Shown here one piece after another: positions 16,348 through 26,730 of a DNA stretch of 64,000 bases (positions are counted from its first letter, which is position 1; the number at the start of each line of letters is the position of its first letter). The translations under genes and the position numbers were made by a program. Where the stretch lies: contig WTJI01000048.1 in assembly GCA_011524905.1 (NCBI GenBank), positions 1 through 64,000 of the forward strand. Direction: 5' to 3'. This DNA comes from Flavobacteriales bacterium. GTDB taxonomy: Bacteria; Bacteroidota; Bacteroidia; Flavobacteriales; Flavobacteriaceae. The notes beneath the pieces are model-generated. The model searched no databases. It was not told the origin of the DNA and worked only from the letters and a program-made list of their open reading frames with translations.

Positions 16348-16552
16348 ATGAACTACACTACAAAAATATAGGTAACCGAATTAGTGTTTTGAAAAAACAA
16401 AGGGACTTGTCATGAAGTGACTTTGGGGCTAATACCGACTTAGAAAATCCGCTGTACAACGAATCGAAAGAGGATGTAATTCAACCTTGAAAACCTTGCT
16501 TCAATCGGCTACTGTTTTTTAATTGTCTTTATCTGATTTGTTAACGCTGTAA
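16348..16552 (+). pseudogene. Decayed XRE-family helix-turn-helix regulator
   Basis: Read with one frameshift, this stretch gives a recognisable XRE (HTH_3) domain. From 16368 the frame reads IGNRISVLKKQRDLS, then a TGA stop at 16413-16415, then SDFGANTDLE. A one-base deletion near 16445 moves the frame, which continues KSAVQRIERG, STLKTLLQSATVF, a TAA stop at 16520-16522, LSLSDLLTL and a final stop at 16550-16552. The order of helices and the RIERG, TLKTLL and SLSDLL motifs are those of intact XRE regulators in Bacteroidota. Two internal stops and a frameshift make it a pseudogene. The ATG at 16348 is in another frame, so the original start is uncertain. Confidence 0.75.
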
Positions 16553-16765
16553 CCAGACAAATCAAACCCAACATGGCCCCCTATTCAATATGAAGCGGGA
16601 ATTACATACCAATTGTACCTTTTTTCAATACAAAATAGCTATTTATTTATTACTAAAAAGTGTCACTTTATATAGGATTGTTGATTTGATACAAGTAAAA
16701 TAAATTTACTTTCAAGGTTAGAGTATTTTGTAAGTTATTGAAAAAGAGCAAATAAAAATTATTTG

Positions 16766-16773
16766 TAACTTTG
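16766..16773 (+). promoter_or_regulatory. Promoter -7 element of the adhesin operon
   Basis: TAACTTTG matches TAnnTTTG exactly and lies 46 bases before the ATG at 16820. A TTG at 16738-16740 could be the -33 element, but the spacing (25 bases) is longer than usual. Confidence 0.5.
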
Positions 16774-16819
16774 TCTTACAATATTATAATTAATTTTGAG
16801 GCCAGAGTGGGACAGCCTG

Positions 16820-19800
16820 ATGAAAAAAATAGTAACCTTTACGTTATTCTTTTTATTTCCTATCGGGCTGTGGTCTCAAGATCCAGATGCAGATGGTATT
16901 CCTTCAGCAAGTGACAATTGCCCCACTGTTTTCAATCCTTTGCAAACTGATACAGATGGAGACGGCATTGGAGATATGTGTGATCCTGACGACGACGGCG
17001 ACGGTATTTTAGATGTCAATGAAGGATATTCGGTTTCTTTTGAAAACTTTGAAAGTATAGCTGCCAATACTGCTGTATCCTCTGGAACACTATCTATTTC
17101 TTCAACTGTAATTGATGCTGCTTACTGGAATTTTAATAGTAATACAGAAGGTGCAACCAAAGTAGGCACTTTTATTAGCAGCACGACTCACACAGGTAGT
17201 AATACTTTAGTATTTGATCAGAATAATAACGGTTTTCCGTCAGAAGACGAAAACATGACCTCATTGGTGAGTACACCAACCAATTTATTGACTCCAGGAG
17301 TCAGAATTCAAATAAGCGCAGATTTCAGAAATGAAAACACGGCTCAAGCTTGTTGCAACGAATATGGGGTTGTCCTATCGGCTCCCAACCAAGACCCTAT
17401 TTGGCAGGATGATGTATCTCCTGGTCAAGATGCAATTTTAGTTTATGGCTTTGGAGATGGATTGAAGCGGCATCCCAATAGCTCCTTTACTTTTAACGGC
17501 TATACCCGTGAGGCAGGATGGTTCCATCAGCAAACGACATTTTATGTCCGAACTGCTGGCGGGTCTTCTACTTTGTTTATGGACAACGCCACCTCTAAAT
17601 ACACCAGCGGGTTGACTGGAACCCAAACCGATACGTTGGTCAATTTAGGGCCCACCACGGATTATCCCTGGCTAAATAACGCTGTTGTGGGAGTGGCGGT
17701 AGATACTTTTGTCGATAATATTCGTCTGGAGACCAGCTTAGATAGTGACAATGATGGCATTCCAAATCATCTGGATACTGATAGTGATAATGATGGTTTG
17801 AGTGATGGGGATGAACAAACCATTGGTACAGATCCGAATGTATTTGAAGACAATGATTCGGATGGTATTGCAGATCATTTTGATTCAGACGATGACAATG
17901 ATGGCATATTGGATTTTTTGGAATGTGGCAATCCCAATGGTGGAATTATAAATGGCGGTTTCGAAATGAATTCAGCTTGCAATGGTCAATATTTACAAGC
18001 TAATGTGGAAGGTTGGTCAACAACAGCTTCCGATGAATTGATAGAGATTTGGTGTAGTCCTAGAACATTAGGATCGGACACTTATAGCTCCAATTCTGGA
18101 ACAAGATTTGCTGAAATAAATGCTACTCAAATAGCAGCACTTTATCAGGACATGGCTACGACCCCAAGCCAATATATGATTTGGTCCTATTCACTTCAAG
18201 GGCGATATAGTGGGGAATCTATGCGGGTTAGAGCAGGATTAACAACCTCTACGGCTGTGGCTTTAGATTCATTAAATGCAATAAAACAAGTATGGCAAAG
18301 GCAAACTGGAATCTATTTGGTTCCAAGTGGTCAAACAACTACTGTATTTCTGTTTGAATCAATCACCGGTGGGGGAACAGGTAACTTAATCGACGATATC
18401 TCCTTTGATAGGCCCGCTAATGCCTGTACTTTGGATACAGATGGCGATGGGATTCAAAACAGTTTTGATTTAGATAGTGATGGTGACGGTTTTTTAGATA
18501 GTGTCGAACTAACAGGGGACGATGATGGCGATGGGATTATGAATTTTTTAGATCCGACTGATTTTGGATTCACTGTAACGCCCACTTTCATTACTGTATC
18601 CGAGTCTCCCACTTCACAATCATTTACCGTGGTATTGGATCGGATTCCAAGCTCAGATGTTGTCTTATCACTTGTTGTGTCTGACAGTACCGAGATTAGT
18701 TTGAGCACGGCTACCCTTACGTTTACTACGAGTACTTGGTCGGCTACACAGACAGTAACAGTCACAGGGGTTGACGATGCCATTCGGGATGGAGATGTTT
18801 TGCAAGACCTTGTTATTACTGTTGTGGATAGCTTATCTGATGACAATTATGATACAGTTTCTGATACGCTAATCAGTATAAGAACTCAGGATAATGATCC
18901 AGAATTGTGTGCTACAATTCCGTTTAATGTCATGGATTTTAATTTTGTTAATAGTGCAACTTCAACACTTGCAAACGAACTTTCTTTGACACAAACAGCG
19001 ACAAGTCTTTCTGGTTCAGCTTGGTATACTCGTAGGTTTGATCTTAGAGTAGACTTTACCTTAAATTTTGAAATCTACTTAGGAGATTCAGATAATCCAG
19101 GTGCAGATGGTTTGGCTTTTGTTATTCAAAATATTGATACTGGTCAAGGCGGTTTAGGTTTGGGTATTGGTTATGGCGGCATATCCCCTTCATTTGCAAT
19201 AGAAATCGATACTTATGCCAACCAATATTGGGATCCTCCTTTTTCTGGTTCCGTAGCAACTTTTCAGGGGTATAGTCTAGATCACCTTGCCTTTGTTCCC
19301 AATGGCCAGGCTTCTTCAACAGCTTATTCGTCTGATATAAATGATGTCAACAACCTTGAAAACGATGATTGGCATGGATTAGAAATTTCCTGGAGCCCTA
19401 GCACAAATGAACTATCTTACAAACTCACCCATAGTGATTCAAGTATTTACACGGCAACAAAAACTGTTGACCTTATAAGTACCATTTTAAATAGTGATTT
19501 TGCATATTGGGGATTTACATCTGGAACTGGAGGACAATTCAATCATCACTTAGTCCGATTTACATCCTCTTCAACAATCTGCGTGGCCAACGAAATACTA
19601 CCGCCTACAGGTAGTAATACCCAAACTTTCTGCTTGGCTGATGCGCCAACACTCAATGATATTGTTTTATCGGTTGAAAATGATTCAGGCGGAATTCCCT
19701 ACAATGTGGTATGGTTTACTACTGCTTCGGGTAGTGTAAATTTACCCCTGAGCACGCCACTGGTAGAAGGAACGACCTATTATGCAGAAGCGGCTAATTT

Positions 19801-22800
19801 TTCTGATCCTAGCAATATTTATTATCGGGAAAGTGAAACTCGGATTCCAGTCCTGATCAATCTGATTGATCCCGGCATAGCGATCAGTTCTTCCACTTTG
19901 ACCCTAACAGAGGGGGGTATCAGTAAAACGATTTCTTTCGCTTTGACTGACCAACCGAGTAGTACTGTGGTAGTGAATTTGACGAGTTCCCAAGCCTCTG
20001 ATGTGACCCTCGGAACAACGAGTTTTACCTTTACTAATTCCAATTGGAATGTTTCTCAAACAGTGACACTTTCAATGGCTGACGATAGTATCGCTGAGGG
20101 TACCGAAACGGCTAGTTTAACCTTTCGTATTGTCGATGGACTGAGCGATGACTGTTACGATCCCCTGGCCGATCAAACGGTTGTTTTAACCCTTCAAGAC
20201 AATGAAATTGCTGGTTTCTTGGTCAGTACTATCAGTGGCACCCTAGCAGAAAATAATTCCGCTACGCAGACGCTGTCGATCCGGTTAAGTGTTCAGCCCA
20301 GCACAGACGTTATAATTGACCTGACCAATACCGATGCCACTGAATTGAGCCCGGATGTCGTCAGCTTGACTTTTACCGCCTTAAATTGGAACGTTTCCCA
20401 GACTGTTGTTTTGGCTTCGGTAGATGATTTTGAAACAGACGGTACCCAAACTAGCACTTTGATTTTTGAAGTTAATCCATCATCGGCTGCTTTGTTCACC
20501 AGTTTGGCGAGTCAAACGCGGTCTATTGCTACATTAGACGACGATAGTGCTGGACTATTATTGAGCCCCGTCCAGGGAACACTAACAGAAGCCAATGCGC
20601 AGACAGCAAGTTTTACAGTTGCCCTGCAATCAATCCCAACGGGAACTGTTACTGTGAATTTAAGTTTGAGTGAAGCCACCGAAGCCGCTTTGGTATCTAC
20701 TAGCCTTGTATTTGATGCTGGTAATTGGAATGTGAGTCAGACAGTGGTTTTGAATAGTGTTGATGATAGTTTATTAGATGGATCACAAAGCACTACGGTA
20801 ACCTTAGCTATTGCTCCAGGCGCCCCTTCGCTTTATGCTGCCTTACCCAGTTCTCAGGTTAGCGTAACTACCCTGGATAACGAAACAGCAGGATTCTTTG
20901 TTAGTACCATAAGCGGCACATTAACGGAAAATAATCCAACAACCCGATCTGTTGCGCTTCGATTGACAGTTGCTCCCACTGCTGATGTAATTTTTGATTT
21001 GATTAATGGCGATACAACTGAAGTAAGTCTTAGTGTGACCAGTTTAACATTTACACCCTCTAATTGGAACGTAACTCAAACAATAACACTTTCGGCAGTA
21101 GACGACTTTGCCACAGATGGTACTCAAACCAGTACTTTAGATTTTCAAATAAACCCTGCTTCATCTCCCTTATTTGTAGGTTTGACTAGTGTGTCACGTA
21201 CCATTGCTACACTAGATGATGACAATGCGGGTTTATTGATCTCAAGTATGCAAGGAACATTAACTGAGGCAGATACGACAACAGCTAGCTTTACAGTTTC
21301 CTTGCGATCAATTCCAGCTGGAATCGTGACACTTAGTTTGAGTTTAAGCGAAGCCACCGAAGCCGCTTTGGTATCAACCACCCTTGTTTTTGATGCTGCA
21401 AATTGGAATGTGAGCCAGACAGTTGTATTGAATAGTGTAGACGATAGTTTACTCGATGGCTCTCAAATTACAACTGTTACACTGGTTATAGCTCCAGGTG
21501 CGCCACCACTCTATGCCGCCATACCTAGTTCTCAAATTGCGGTAACGACGCTTGATAATGAAACTGCTGGTGCCATCATCAACATGGTGGATAATACAAC
21601 AGGTGAAAATGGAGATACAGGTAGTTTTACGATTCGATTAACATTTATGCCGTCGGCTGACGTAACTATTCGATTGGCATCGTCTGATTTGGGGGAGGGT
21701 AGTGTCCAATCTTCTGTAACTTTTACACCAAGCAATTGGAATATTGACAAAAATATTACGGTATATGGAGTTGATGACTCACCACCCATTGTTGACGGTG
21801 CAGAGCCATTTTCAATTATAACTGGCAATGTCATCTCTACGGATCCCTTCTATAATATTTTGGATGGTTCTACCATTTCGGATTTGGTATTTACCAATCA
21901 AAACGACGATGGGCCAGGGATTGTAGTTACAGCATTTAACAATGATTTTGCTACAGATGAGAGAGGCGATACAGCTACGCTTCAATTCGAATTACTCACC
22001 CAACCGCTTGGAGGTGCTGATGTAACAGTTCCTTTGGCTTTGGGTATAAATTCTGATGAAGTACTATTAGCAACCAACACCTTAACGATACAGAATGGGA
22101 ATTGGAATAACCCTTCGGTTAATGCCGTACTTATTACTGGTTTGGATGATAATATAGCCGATGGCGATCAAAATATAACTGTCATAACCGACTCCCCAAT
22201 ATCTTCAGACCCCCTTTACAATGGTTTGTTGGCTTCCGATGTAGCGGATCCTGTCATCACGAACAAAGACGACGAGGTTGCTGGTTTACTATTATCAGTA
22301 CCTGGAACTGTTAGTGAGGATGGACAATCAACAACACTTCTGGTTTCTTTGACAACTGATTTACTTCAAATTGTAGCGTTGAATATCACAGTTGTCGATG
22401 AAACTGAACTTGATGTGACACCCAAAACGCTCACCTTCAATACAAGCGATTGGAATGTATCAAAGCCTCTTCAAATCGTTGGGGTGGATGACCTAGAAGT
22501 GGACGGGACAGTGACTTCAAACCTAATTATATCAGTAGCACCTTCCACTACAGCGGTCAGCTATCAAACTTTGGCTGATGTCATTATCGCAGTAGCCAAT
22601 TTAGATAATGATGTCCTCGCGGAACCAACAGAAACAGTAACCAACACCCTAACTGATTCTGAATCAAACCAGCCCTCCGATTCGAGTTCTGGGAGCGAGA
22701 CCTCCGAAATTGAATCCAATCCACCTTCAGAGACAGCGACCACCACCTTGCCTACTTCCATACCTGACCCAAGTCAACTTGATGCCGCCACTTATGAAAA

Positions 22801-23101
22801 CTTAGTACGAGAGTCAATCGAGATTCCCTCTGCTTTCTCACCCAATGGCGATGGTAATAATGACGGTTGGGTCATCGAAGGAATTGAAAATTACCCCAAT
22901 AACCGCTTGGAAATTTGGAATCGTTGGGGGCTGAAGGTTTATGAAAAATCAAATTATCAAAATGAATGGATAGGGCAAACTTCTGTTGGTTTTCGGGTTG
23001 GAAGCACAGAGGTGTTACCAGAAGGAACTTATTTTTTTAAACTACTTGTTAATGATAGGGTCCTCTTTCAAGGTTATATATATCTAAAACGCGTGCAATG
23101 A
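16820..23101 (+). CDS. Giant T9SS-exported adhesin: TSP3 repeats, jelly-roll, L-type lectin, nine Calx-beta-like repeats, type B sorting domain
   Basis: The 2093-residue protein starts at ATG 16820, directly before the signal peptide ([11 protein letters not shown]). Regions in order: Asp-rich thrombospondin type 3 calcium repeats (about 22-65, again about 305-370 and 535-575); a jelly-roll carbohydrate-binding-like domain (about 375-530); one Calx-beta-like repeat (about 581-695); an L-type lectin-like domain (about 700-920, with DGLAFVIQN and AIEIDTYAN); eight more Calx-beta-like repeats (about 1018-1932); a Ser/Thr/Glu-rich linker; and a gliding-associated type B sorting domain (about 2000-2093, [16 protein letters not shown] to the end). 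It should be displayed on or released from the cell surface as a calcium-stiffened adhesin. The PorP/SprF-like gene overlaps its stop by 4 bases and is the expected partner for a type B tail. Confidence 0.92.
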   Translation: MKKIVTFTLFFLFPIGLWSQDPDADGIPSASDNCPTVFNPLQTDTDGDGIGDMCDPDDDGDGILDVNEGYSVSFENFESIAANTAVSSGTLSISSTVIDAAYWNFNSNTEGATKVGTFISSTTHTGSNTLVFDQNNNGFPSEDENMTSLVSTPTNLLTPGVRIQISADFRNENTAQACCNEYGVVLSAPNQDPIWQDDVSPGQDAILVYGFGDGLKRHPNSSFTFNGYTREAGWFHQQTTFYVRTAGGSSTLFMDNATSKYTSGLTGTQTDTLVNLGPTTDYPWLNNAVVGVAVDTFVDNIRLETSLDSDNDGIPNHLDTDSDNDGLSDGDEQTIGTDPNVFEDNDSDGIADHFDSDDDNDGILDFLECGNPNGGIINGGFEMNSACNGQYLQANVEGWSTTASDELIEIWCSPRTLGSDTYSSNSGTRFAEINATQIAALYQDMATTPSQYMIWSYSLQGRYSGESMRVRAGLTTSTAVALDSLNAIKQVWQRQTGIYLVPSGQTTTVFLFESITGGGTGNLIDDISFDRPANACTLDTDGDGIQNSFDLDSDGDGFLDSVELTGDDDGDGIMNFLDPTDFGFTVTPTFITVSESPTSQSFTVVLDRIPSSDVVLSLVVSDSTEISLSTATLTFTTSTWSATQTVTVTGVDDAIRDGDVLQDLVITVVDSLSDDNYDTVSDTLISIRTQDNDPELCATIPFNVMDFNFVNSATSTLANELSLTQTATSLSGSAWYTRRFDLRVDFTLNFEIYLGDSDNPGADGLAFVIQNIDTGQGGLGLGIGYGGISPSFAIEIDTYANQYWDPPFSGSVATFQGYSLDHLAFVPNGQASSTAYSSDINDVNNLENDDWHGLEISWSPSTNELSYKLTHSDSSIYTATKTVDLISTILNSDFAYWGFTSGTGGQFNHHLVRFTSSSTICVANEILPPTGSNTQTFCLADAPTLNDIVLSVENDSGGIPYNVVWFTTASGSVNLPLSTPLVEGTTYYAEAANFSDPSNIYYRESETRIPVLINLIDPGIAISSSTLTLTEGGISKTISFALTDQPSSTVVVNLTSSQASDVTLGTTSFTFTNSNWNVSQTVTLSMADDSIAEGTETASLTFRIVDGLSDDCYDPLADQTVVLTLQDNEIAGFLVSTISGTLAENNSATQTLSIRLSVQPSTDVIIDLTNTDATELSPDVVSLTFTALNWNVSQTVVLASVDDFETDGTQTSTLIFEVNPSSAALFTSLASQTRSIATLDDDSAGLLLSPVQGTLTEANAQTASFTVALQSIPTGTVTVNLSLSEATEAALVSTSLVFDAGNWNVSQTVVLNSVDDSLLDGSQSTTVTLAIAPGAPSLYAALPSSQVSVTTLDNETAGFFVSTISGTLTENNPTTRSVALRLTVAPTADVIFDLINGDTTEVSLSVTSLTFTPSNWNVTQTITLSAVDDFATDGTQTSTLDFQINPASSPLFVGLTSVSRTIATLDDDNAGLLISSMQGTLTEADTTTASFTVSLRSIPAGIVTLSLSLSEATEAALVSTTLVFDAANWNVSQTVVLNSVDDSLLDGSQITTVTLVIAPGAPPLYAAIPSSQIAVTTLDNETAGAIINMVDNTTGENGDTGSFTIRLTFMPSADVTIRLASSDLGEGSVQSSVTFTPSNWNIDKNITVYGVDDSPPIVDGAEPFSIITGNVISTDPFYNILDGSTISDLVFTNQNDDGPGIVVTAFNNDFATDERGDTATLQFELLTQPLGGADVTVPLALGINSDEVLLATNTLTIQNGNWNNPSVNAVLITGLDDNIADGDQNITVITDSPISSDPLYNGLLASDVADPVITNKDDEVAGLLLSVPGTVSEDGQSTTLLVSLTTDLLQIVALNITVVDETELDVTPKTLTFNTSDWNVSKPLQIVGVDDLEVDGTVTSNLIISVAPSTTAVSYQTLADVIIAVANLDNDVLAEPTETVTNTLTDSESNQPSDSSSGSETSEIESNPPSETATTTLPTSIPDPSQLDAATYENLVRESIEIPSAFSPNGDGNNDGWVIEGIENYPNNRLEIWNRWGLKVYEKSNYQNEWIGQTSVGFRVGSTEVLPEGTYFFKLLVNDRVLFQGYIYLKRVQ
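19871..21565 (+). repeat. Five consecutive 339-base (113-codon) tandem repeats inside the adhesin gene
   Basis: Unit starts fall at 19871, 20210, 20549, 20888 and 21227, and the next related unit starts at 21566, so the period is exactly 339 bases five times. Units 20210 and 20888 resemble each other (type [20 protein letters not shown]), as do 20549 and 21227 (type [21 protein letters not shown]). This gives an ABAB pattern with a 678-base higher-order period. A 26-base stretch at 20672-20697 is identical to 21350-21375. Confidence 0.9.
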
Positions 23102-24045
23102 GAAGAAAACACATCTTTTATTTAGGAATATTATTTTTGAGTTGTTTTCCTTTCTTTAGGGGCTTCAGTCAACAAGAGGCAACTTTTTCTCAGTTTATGT
23201 TTGCCCATCAGTTGTTAAATCCAGCGTACGTTGGATCAAAAATGTATACGAATGCTACTGCTCTTCATCGCGCGCAATGGTTGGGTTTTGAAGGCGCCCC
23301 TGTGACACAAGCACTTGCAGTAAATGGACGTGTTCAAGATAAACAGCTAGGCTGGGGAGTACATGTTTTGAATGACAAAATTGGACCTATAGTAAACACT
23401 GTTTTCAATATTGACGGTGCTTATCATTTGACTTTAAATGAGAAAGGGCACCAGCTGGCATTAGGTGTTAAAATGGGAATTCACAACTATAATCTCAATG
23501 CCGATTTGATCCGAACCCTCACTCCTGGTGATGTGGCTTTTGACATAGGAACTAATTTTGATATATTACCCAATATCGGATTCGGATTGTATTATCATCA
23601 GCCCAAATTTTACATGGGATTTTCCATTCCTAGAATGCTGAGCAACGATCGGTACCAGATATCTAGGCACGGTTATTTAGTAATGGGTGGTATGTTATCA
23701 ATTACTCCAGCATGGACCATCAAACCCAATATCTTATTCAAACAATCTGAGGGGTCGCCTATGGGCTTTGATTTTAGTGCACTATTAATTTATGAAGACC
23801 GTTTTTGGTTAGGGCCACAAGTGCGAAGTGCGGTAGAATCTCTTTTCCCTAATGACAGACTGGGAGGAGCCTATGGCATGATGGGGGGGATTCATCTCAA
23901 TGCGAATTGGAGTGTGGGTTATGCCTACAGCACTGGTTTGGGGGATTTAAATGCGGCCTTTAATACAGGGACTCATGAGATTATCCTTCGATTTGATTTT
24001 AATATAAAAGACCTCGCAGCGTTGCGGTCACCAAGAATATTCTAG
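23098..24045 (+). CDS. PorP/SprF-family type IX secretion protein
   Basis: A 315-residue outer-membrane barrel protein with a signal peptide (about 1-24). The family N-terminus is visible as [23 protein letters not shown], with the usual FSQ and NPAY motifs quoted here in short form, followed by alternating aromatic/glycine strands up to a C-terminal strand ending near [10 protein letters not shown]. PorP/SprF proteins attach to the type IX machinery or assist export of proteins with type B tails; they are typically encoded just after such cargo. Its ATG overlaps the adhesin stop (ATGA), implying coupled translation and a dedicated role for this adhesin. Confidence 0.92.
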   Translation: MRRKHIFYLGILFLSCFPFFRGFSQQEATFSQFMFAHQLLNPAYVGSKMYTNATALHRAQWLGFEGAPVTQALAVNGRVQDKQLGWGVHVLNDKIGPIVNTVFNIDGAYHLTLNEKGHQLALGVKMGIHNYNLNADLIRTLTPGDVAFDIGTNFDILPNIGFGLYYHQPKFYMGFSIPRMLSNDRYQISRHGYLVMGGMLSITPAWTIKPNILFKQSEGSPMGFDFSALLIYEDRFWLGPQVRSAVESLFPNDRLGGAYGMMGGIHLNANWSVGYAYSTGLGDLNAAFNTGTHEIILRFDFNIKDLAALRSPRIF

Positions 24046-24046
24046 T

Positions 24047-26194
24047 ATGAAAAAATGGGTTTTAATTGTAGTAGTTGGCTTGTGCAATCAAGGCTTTGCC
24101 CAGGTTAACAATGGGAACTGGGCAGATTATTATTTTTTTAACCAGAATTATACAAAAGCGATTGCGCAGTATGAGAAGGTATTCAATTCACTGTCTTTAA
24201 AGCAACAGCAAAATTTAGCAAGAGCTTACTTGAAGCTAGAGCAAAATGAAAAAGCCAAACTAGTTTTTCAGGAAATTGTAGATGACCCAATGGCTGATTT
24301 AGAAGATTATTTCTTGTATGCCACTTTGCTAACCGACAATCCAAAACTAGCCAATGAATATCGAGAAAAAGCCAATAAACTTCCCATTTTTTATCAAAGT
24401 TTATGGAGCGAAGACAGCCTTTTGTACAAGAAAAGATTCAGAGAAGAAAACAGCCAAACGCTCAACGCATTACGCATTAATACAGAAATGGCTGAGTTTG
24501 CACCTCTCATTATAGCCTCTGATTCGGTGCAGCAACCTGAGTTGTGGTATGTAACTGCACAAAAAATGAAGGGTGAAAAAAAGACGCTGAAACGGATTCA
24601 ATCTGATTACCCTGTTTATAATCTGGCTAAAGCCCCATTATTGACCCAACAACAGGTGGGTACACCAGAAATATTGCAATTGGGCTTGAATACTATTTTA
24701 CAAGATGGTCCTATTTCATATGATCCGCAAACACAAACCCTATATTTAACTCGATCAGCAGCACAGCCATCACCCAATAAAATCATTCATTTGGACCTTT
24801 ACAAGACCACCTATCCCCTTGTGTCTGAAAAAGTAGCTGTGCCTTTGTCGATCAATATGGAAGGTACATCGACATTACACCCAACTTTTGATGCAACCCA
24901 TCAACGTCTTTTTTTTAGTAGCGATCGTCCGGGAGGCTTTGGTGGCTTTGACTTGTATGTGGCAAAAAGAAAGCCAGATGGTAGTTTTTCTAAGCCAATA
25001 AATTTGGGGAAAGACGTCAATACACCAGCGAATGAAGTTTTCCCAAATTGGACATCGGGTCTGTTGTCTTATGCCTCAAATAGTTCAGAGGGTGTTGGTG
25101 GTTTAGATATTTGGCTAGCCGAGGAAGTGATGACCAACCGCTGGGAGCGCAGCCTTCTTGGTGCACCATATAACTCAAATAGAGATGATTTTGGATGGAC
25201 CTATCGGCAAACTTTAAAAATGGGTCTGCAAACTTCAAATCGTGAAGGCGGTCGTGGTGACGACGATCTCTACACCTTTGAGCCGCAACCTCAGCTCAAA
25301 GGAGTTGAAGATTCCTATGACTACATGGCGATAGACACTCTTGTAGTATCCAGTAGGGGCGTGCATCAAAACGATGAAGAACTGCTTCTGCAGCGTGACC
25401 CTATGCATCGTTTTTTTAAAAGACGGTATGTTTTGGAATCGCAACCCGATGGAAACTTGGTGTGGAATCAAAATGGTTCTTTTCTTTACACCAACCCGAT
25501 CATGACACTATCTCAAGATTCCTTTTACTATCGCATTGTAACTGATTATGGGCGATCGGAACCCATCAAGGTTTTGTTAACACAACAGATTCCTTCTCTT
25601 GATGACTTGCCCCGTGATGTTCAGACTACTTTCGATCCGATTTATTTTGACTACGATAGAGCTAATTTGCTGGTTCAGTACAAAGACCGCTTGGATCGTG
25701 TTGTTGCTGCCTTACGCGACTATCCAAACATGATTGTCCGGGTTAGTTCTTACACAGATAGTAGGGGAAGGGCCTCTTACAATTATAAATTATCCGAACA
25801 ACGACAAAAAACAATGATCGCTTATGTGGAACAAGCACTTGGTGAAAAAGGACGCATAGTAGGAATTGCATTTGGGGAAACCAAAGTTCCTGGAAATGAC
25901 AAACAGAATTTCGTTCTCAATGCAGGTAGTTATGGGGATAAAAAAAATGCAGAAAAAGTTGTTAAAGACCTAATCAAACTTGGACTAAAACCACAAATAT
26001 TCACTACAAAGCAATCTTTATTTCGAGTCATTGTAGGCACATATGAAAGTATGACTACTGCCCAAAAAGACCTTGCTAAATGGAAAGGAGAAATTGATTT
26101 TGAGTTGTGGATAGACGACAGTCCAGTTAACAAATTACCCGAAAGCTTTCACAGCAAACAACGTCGTGTCGAATTTGAGGTATTGACATTTTGA
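24047..26194 (+). CDS. OmpA-family protein with TPR, PD40 propeller and a SPOR-like insertion
   Basis: The 715-residue protein has a signal peptide (1-18), TPR-like helices (about 20-130), a WD40/PD40-like propeller (about 215-420, with FFSSDRPGGFGGFDLYVAKR), an Ig/cadherin-like stretch (about 425-515) and a C-terminal peptidoglycan-binding OmpA domain starting at about 529 (IYFDYDRANL, SYTDSRGRASYNYKLSEQR). The OmpA domain is interrupted: after FGETKVPGND a SPOR-like segment of about 75 residues (about 618-692, FVLNAGSYGDKKNAEK, FRVIVGTYESMTTAQ) comes before the closing QRRVEFEVL. It probably anchors the adhesin/PorP complex to the cell wall. It starts one base after the PorP/SprF stop. Confidence 0.9.
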   Translation: MKKWVLIVVVGLCNQGFAQVNNGNWADYYFFNQNYTKAIAQYEKVFNSLSLKQQQNLARAYLKLEQNEKAKLVFQEIVDDPMADLEDYFLYATLLTDNPKLANEYREKANKLPIFYQSLWSEDSLLYKKRFREENSQTLNALRINTEMAEFAPLIIASDSVQQPELWYVTAQKMKGEKKTLKRIQSDYPVYNLAKAPLLTQQQVGTPEILQLGLNTILQDGPISYDPQTQTLYLTRSAAQPSPNKIIHLDLYKTTYPLVSEKVAVPLSINMEGTSTLHPTFDATHQRLFFSSDRPGGFGGFDLYVAKRKPDGSFSKPINLGKDVNTPANEVFPNWTSGLLSYASNSSEGVGGLDIWLAEEVMTNRWERSLLGAPYNSNRDDFGWTYRQTLKMGLQTSNREGGRGDDDLYTFEPQPQLKGVEDSYDYMAIDTLVVSSRGVHQNDEELLLQRDPMHRFFKRRYVLESQPDGNLVWNQNGSFLYTNPIMTLSQDSFYYRIVTDYGRSEPIKVLLTQQIPSLDDLPRDVQTTFDPIYFDYDRANLLVQYKDRLDRVVAALRDYPNMIVRVSSYTDSRGRASYNYKLSEQRQKTMIAYVEQALGEKGRIVGIAFGETKVPGNDKQNFVLNAGSYGDKKNAEKVVKDLIKLGLKPQIFTTKQSLFRVIVGTYESMTTAQKDLAKWKGEIDFELWIDDSPVNKLPESFHSKQRRVEFEVLTF

Positions 26195-26237
26195 GGAAAA
26201 AAATAAATCACTTTGATAAAGTTTTTTTTACCTCAAA
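26190..26237. terminator. Long imperfect hairpin after the adhesin operon
   Basis: TTTGAGG plus seven A residues (26190-26203, overlapping the stop codon) can pair with eight T residues, an A and CCTCAAA (26222-26237), leaving one bulged base. Inside, ACTTT-GAT-AAAGT forms a small hairpin directly before the T run, as in a weak terminator. The SCP2 gene converges from the other side. Confidence 0.5.
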
Positions 26238-26347
26238 GCCGTTTAACGATAAAATGGAGATCAATATCAGGTCACAACAAGAACCCCGTCTACTTCATTT
26301 AAATAAACAGGATCCAAGCTTGTATCGGTTTACAATACAATAGATGC

Positions 26348-26641
26348 TTATCCGAGTAGCGATTGTACTTTCATGGCAAGACCCATATCACCACTAATTT
26401 TGACCTGGCCGCCCATAACTGCCATCATAGGATTGAGCTCACCATCACGAAGTTTTTCAAGTACTTCTTGGCTCACGCTGATACTACAGTCTGCTTCGTT
26501 GTCATCTGCAGAAATTTTGTTAGCATCGCCCGTACCGTCAATAAAAACTATTGTATCATCGACTACAAATTTGAGGGTACCCCCAATAGGTCCTGCATTA
26601 TCGGCGCGTTCTTTCAGCTGGTCGTAAACGTGTTGATTCAT
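26348..26641 (-). CDS. SCP2 sterol-carrier-like protein
   Basis: A stand-alone SCP2 domain of 97 residues. Typical features are IGGTLKFVVDD at the first strands, DCSISVS, the helix LEKLRDGELNPMMAVMGGQVKISGDMG (quoted here as the G-x-L-x-P and GKIKI-like motifs), and a closing amphipathic helix ending VQSLLG. These small proteins bind lipids or acyl-CoA in the cytoplasm. It is transcribed away from the beta-oxidation operon that begins 89 bases further on, which suggests a role in acyl-CoA handling. Confidence 0.9.
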   Translation of the reverse strand: MNQHVYDQLKERADNAGPIGGTLKFVVDDTIVFIDGTGDANKISADDNEADCSISVSQEVLEKLRDGELNPMMAVMGGQVKISGDMGLAMKVQSLLG

Positions 26642-26730
26642 AGGTGTTTTATTTTGTTATCAAAAATAATAAAAAAAGTGACGGTATGTCATTTTTTTCA
26701 TATTTTCGTTTTTAAACAAAGATTAATCGA

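Noticed and set aside
18454-18846. 130-codon open frame antisense to the adhesin gene
   Set aside because: It mirrors the Ser/Thr/Asp-rich repeat codons of the sense gene, has no family features, and similar antisense frames recur across the repeats.
19871-22615. Regular repeats that might be taken for a CRISPR array
   Set aside because: Units are 339 bases, in frame and diverged at the DNA level; there are no short identical repeats with unique spacers.
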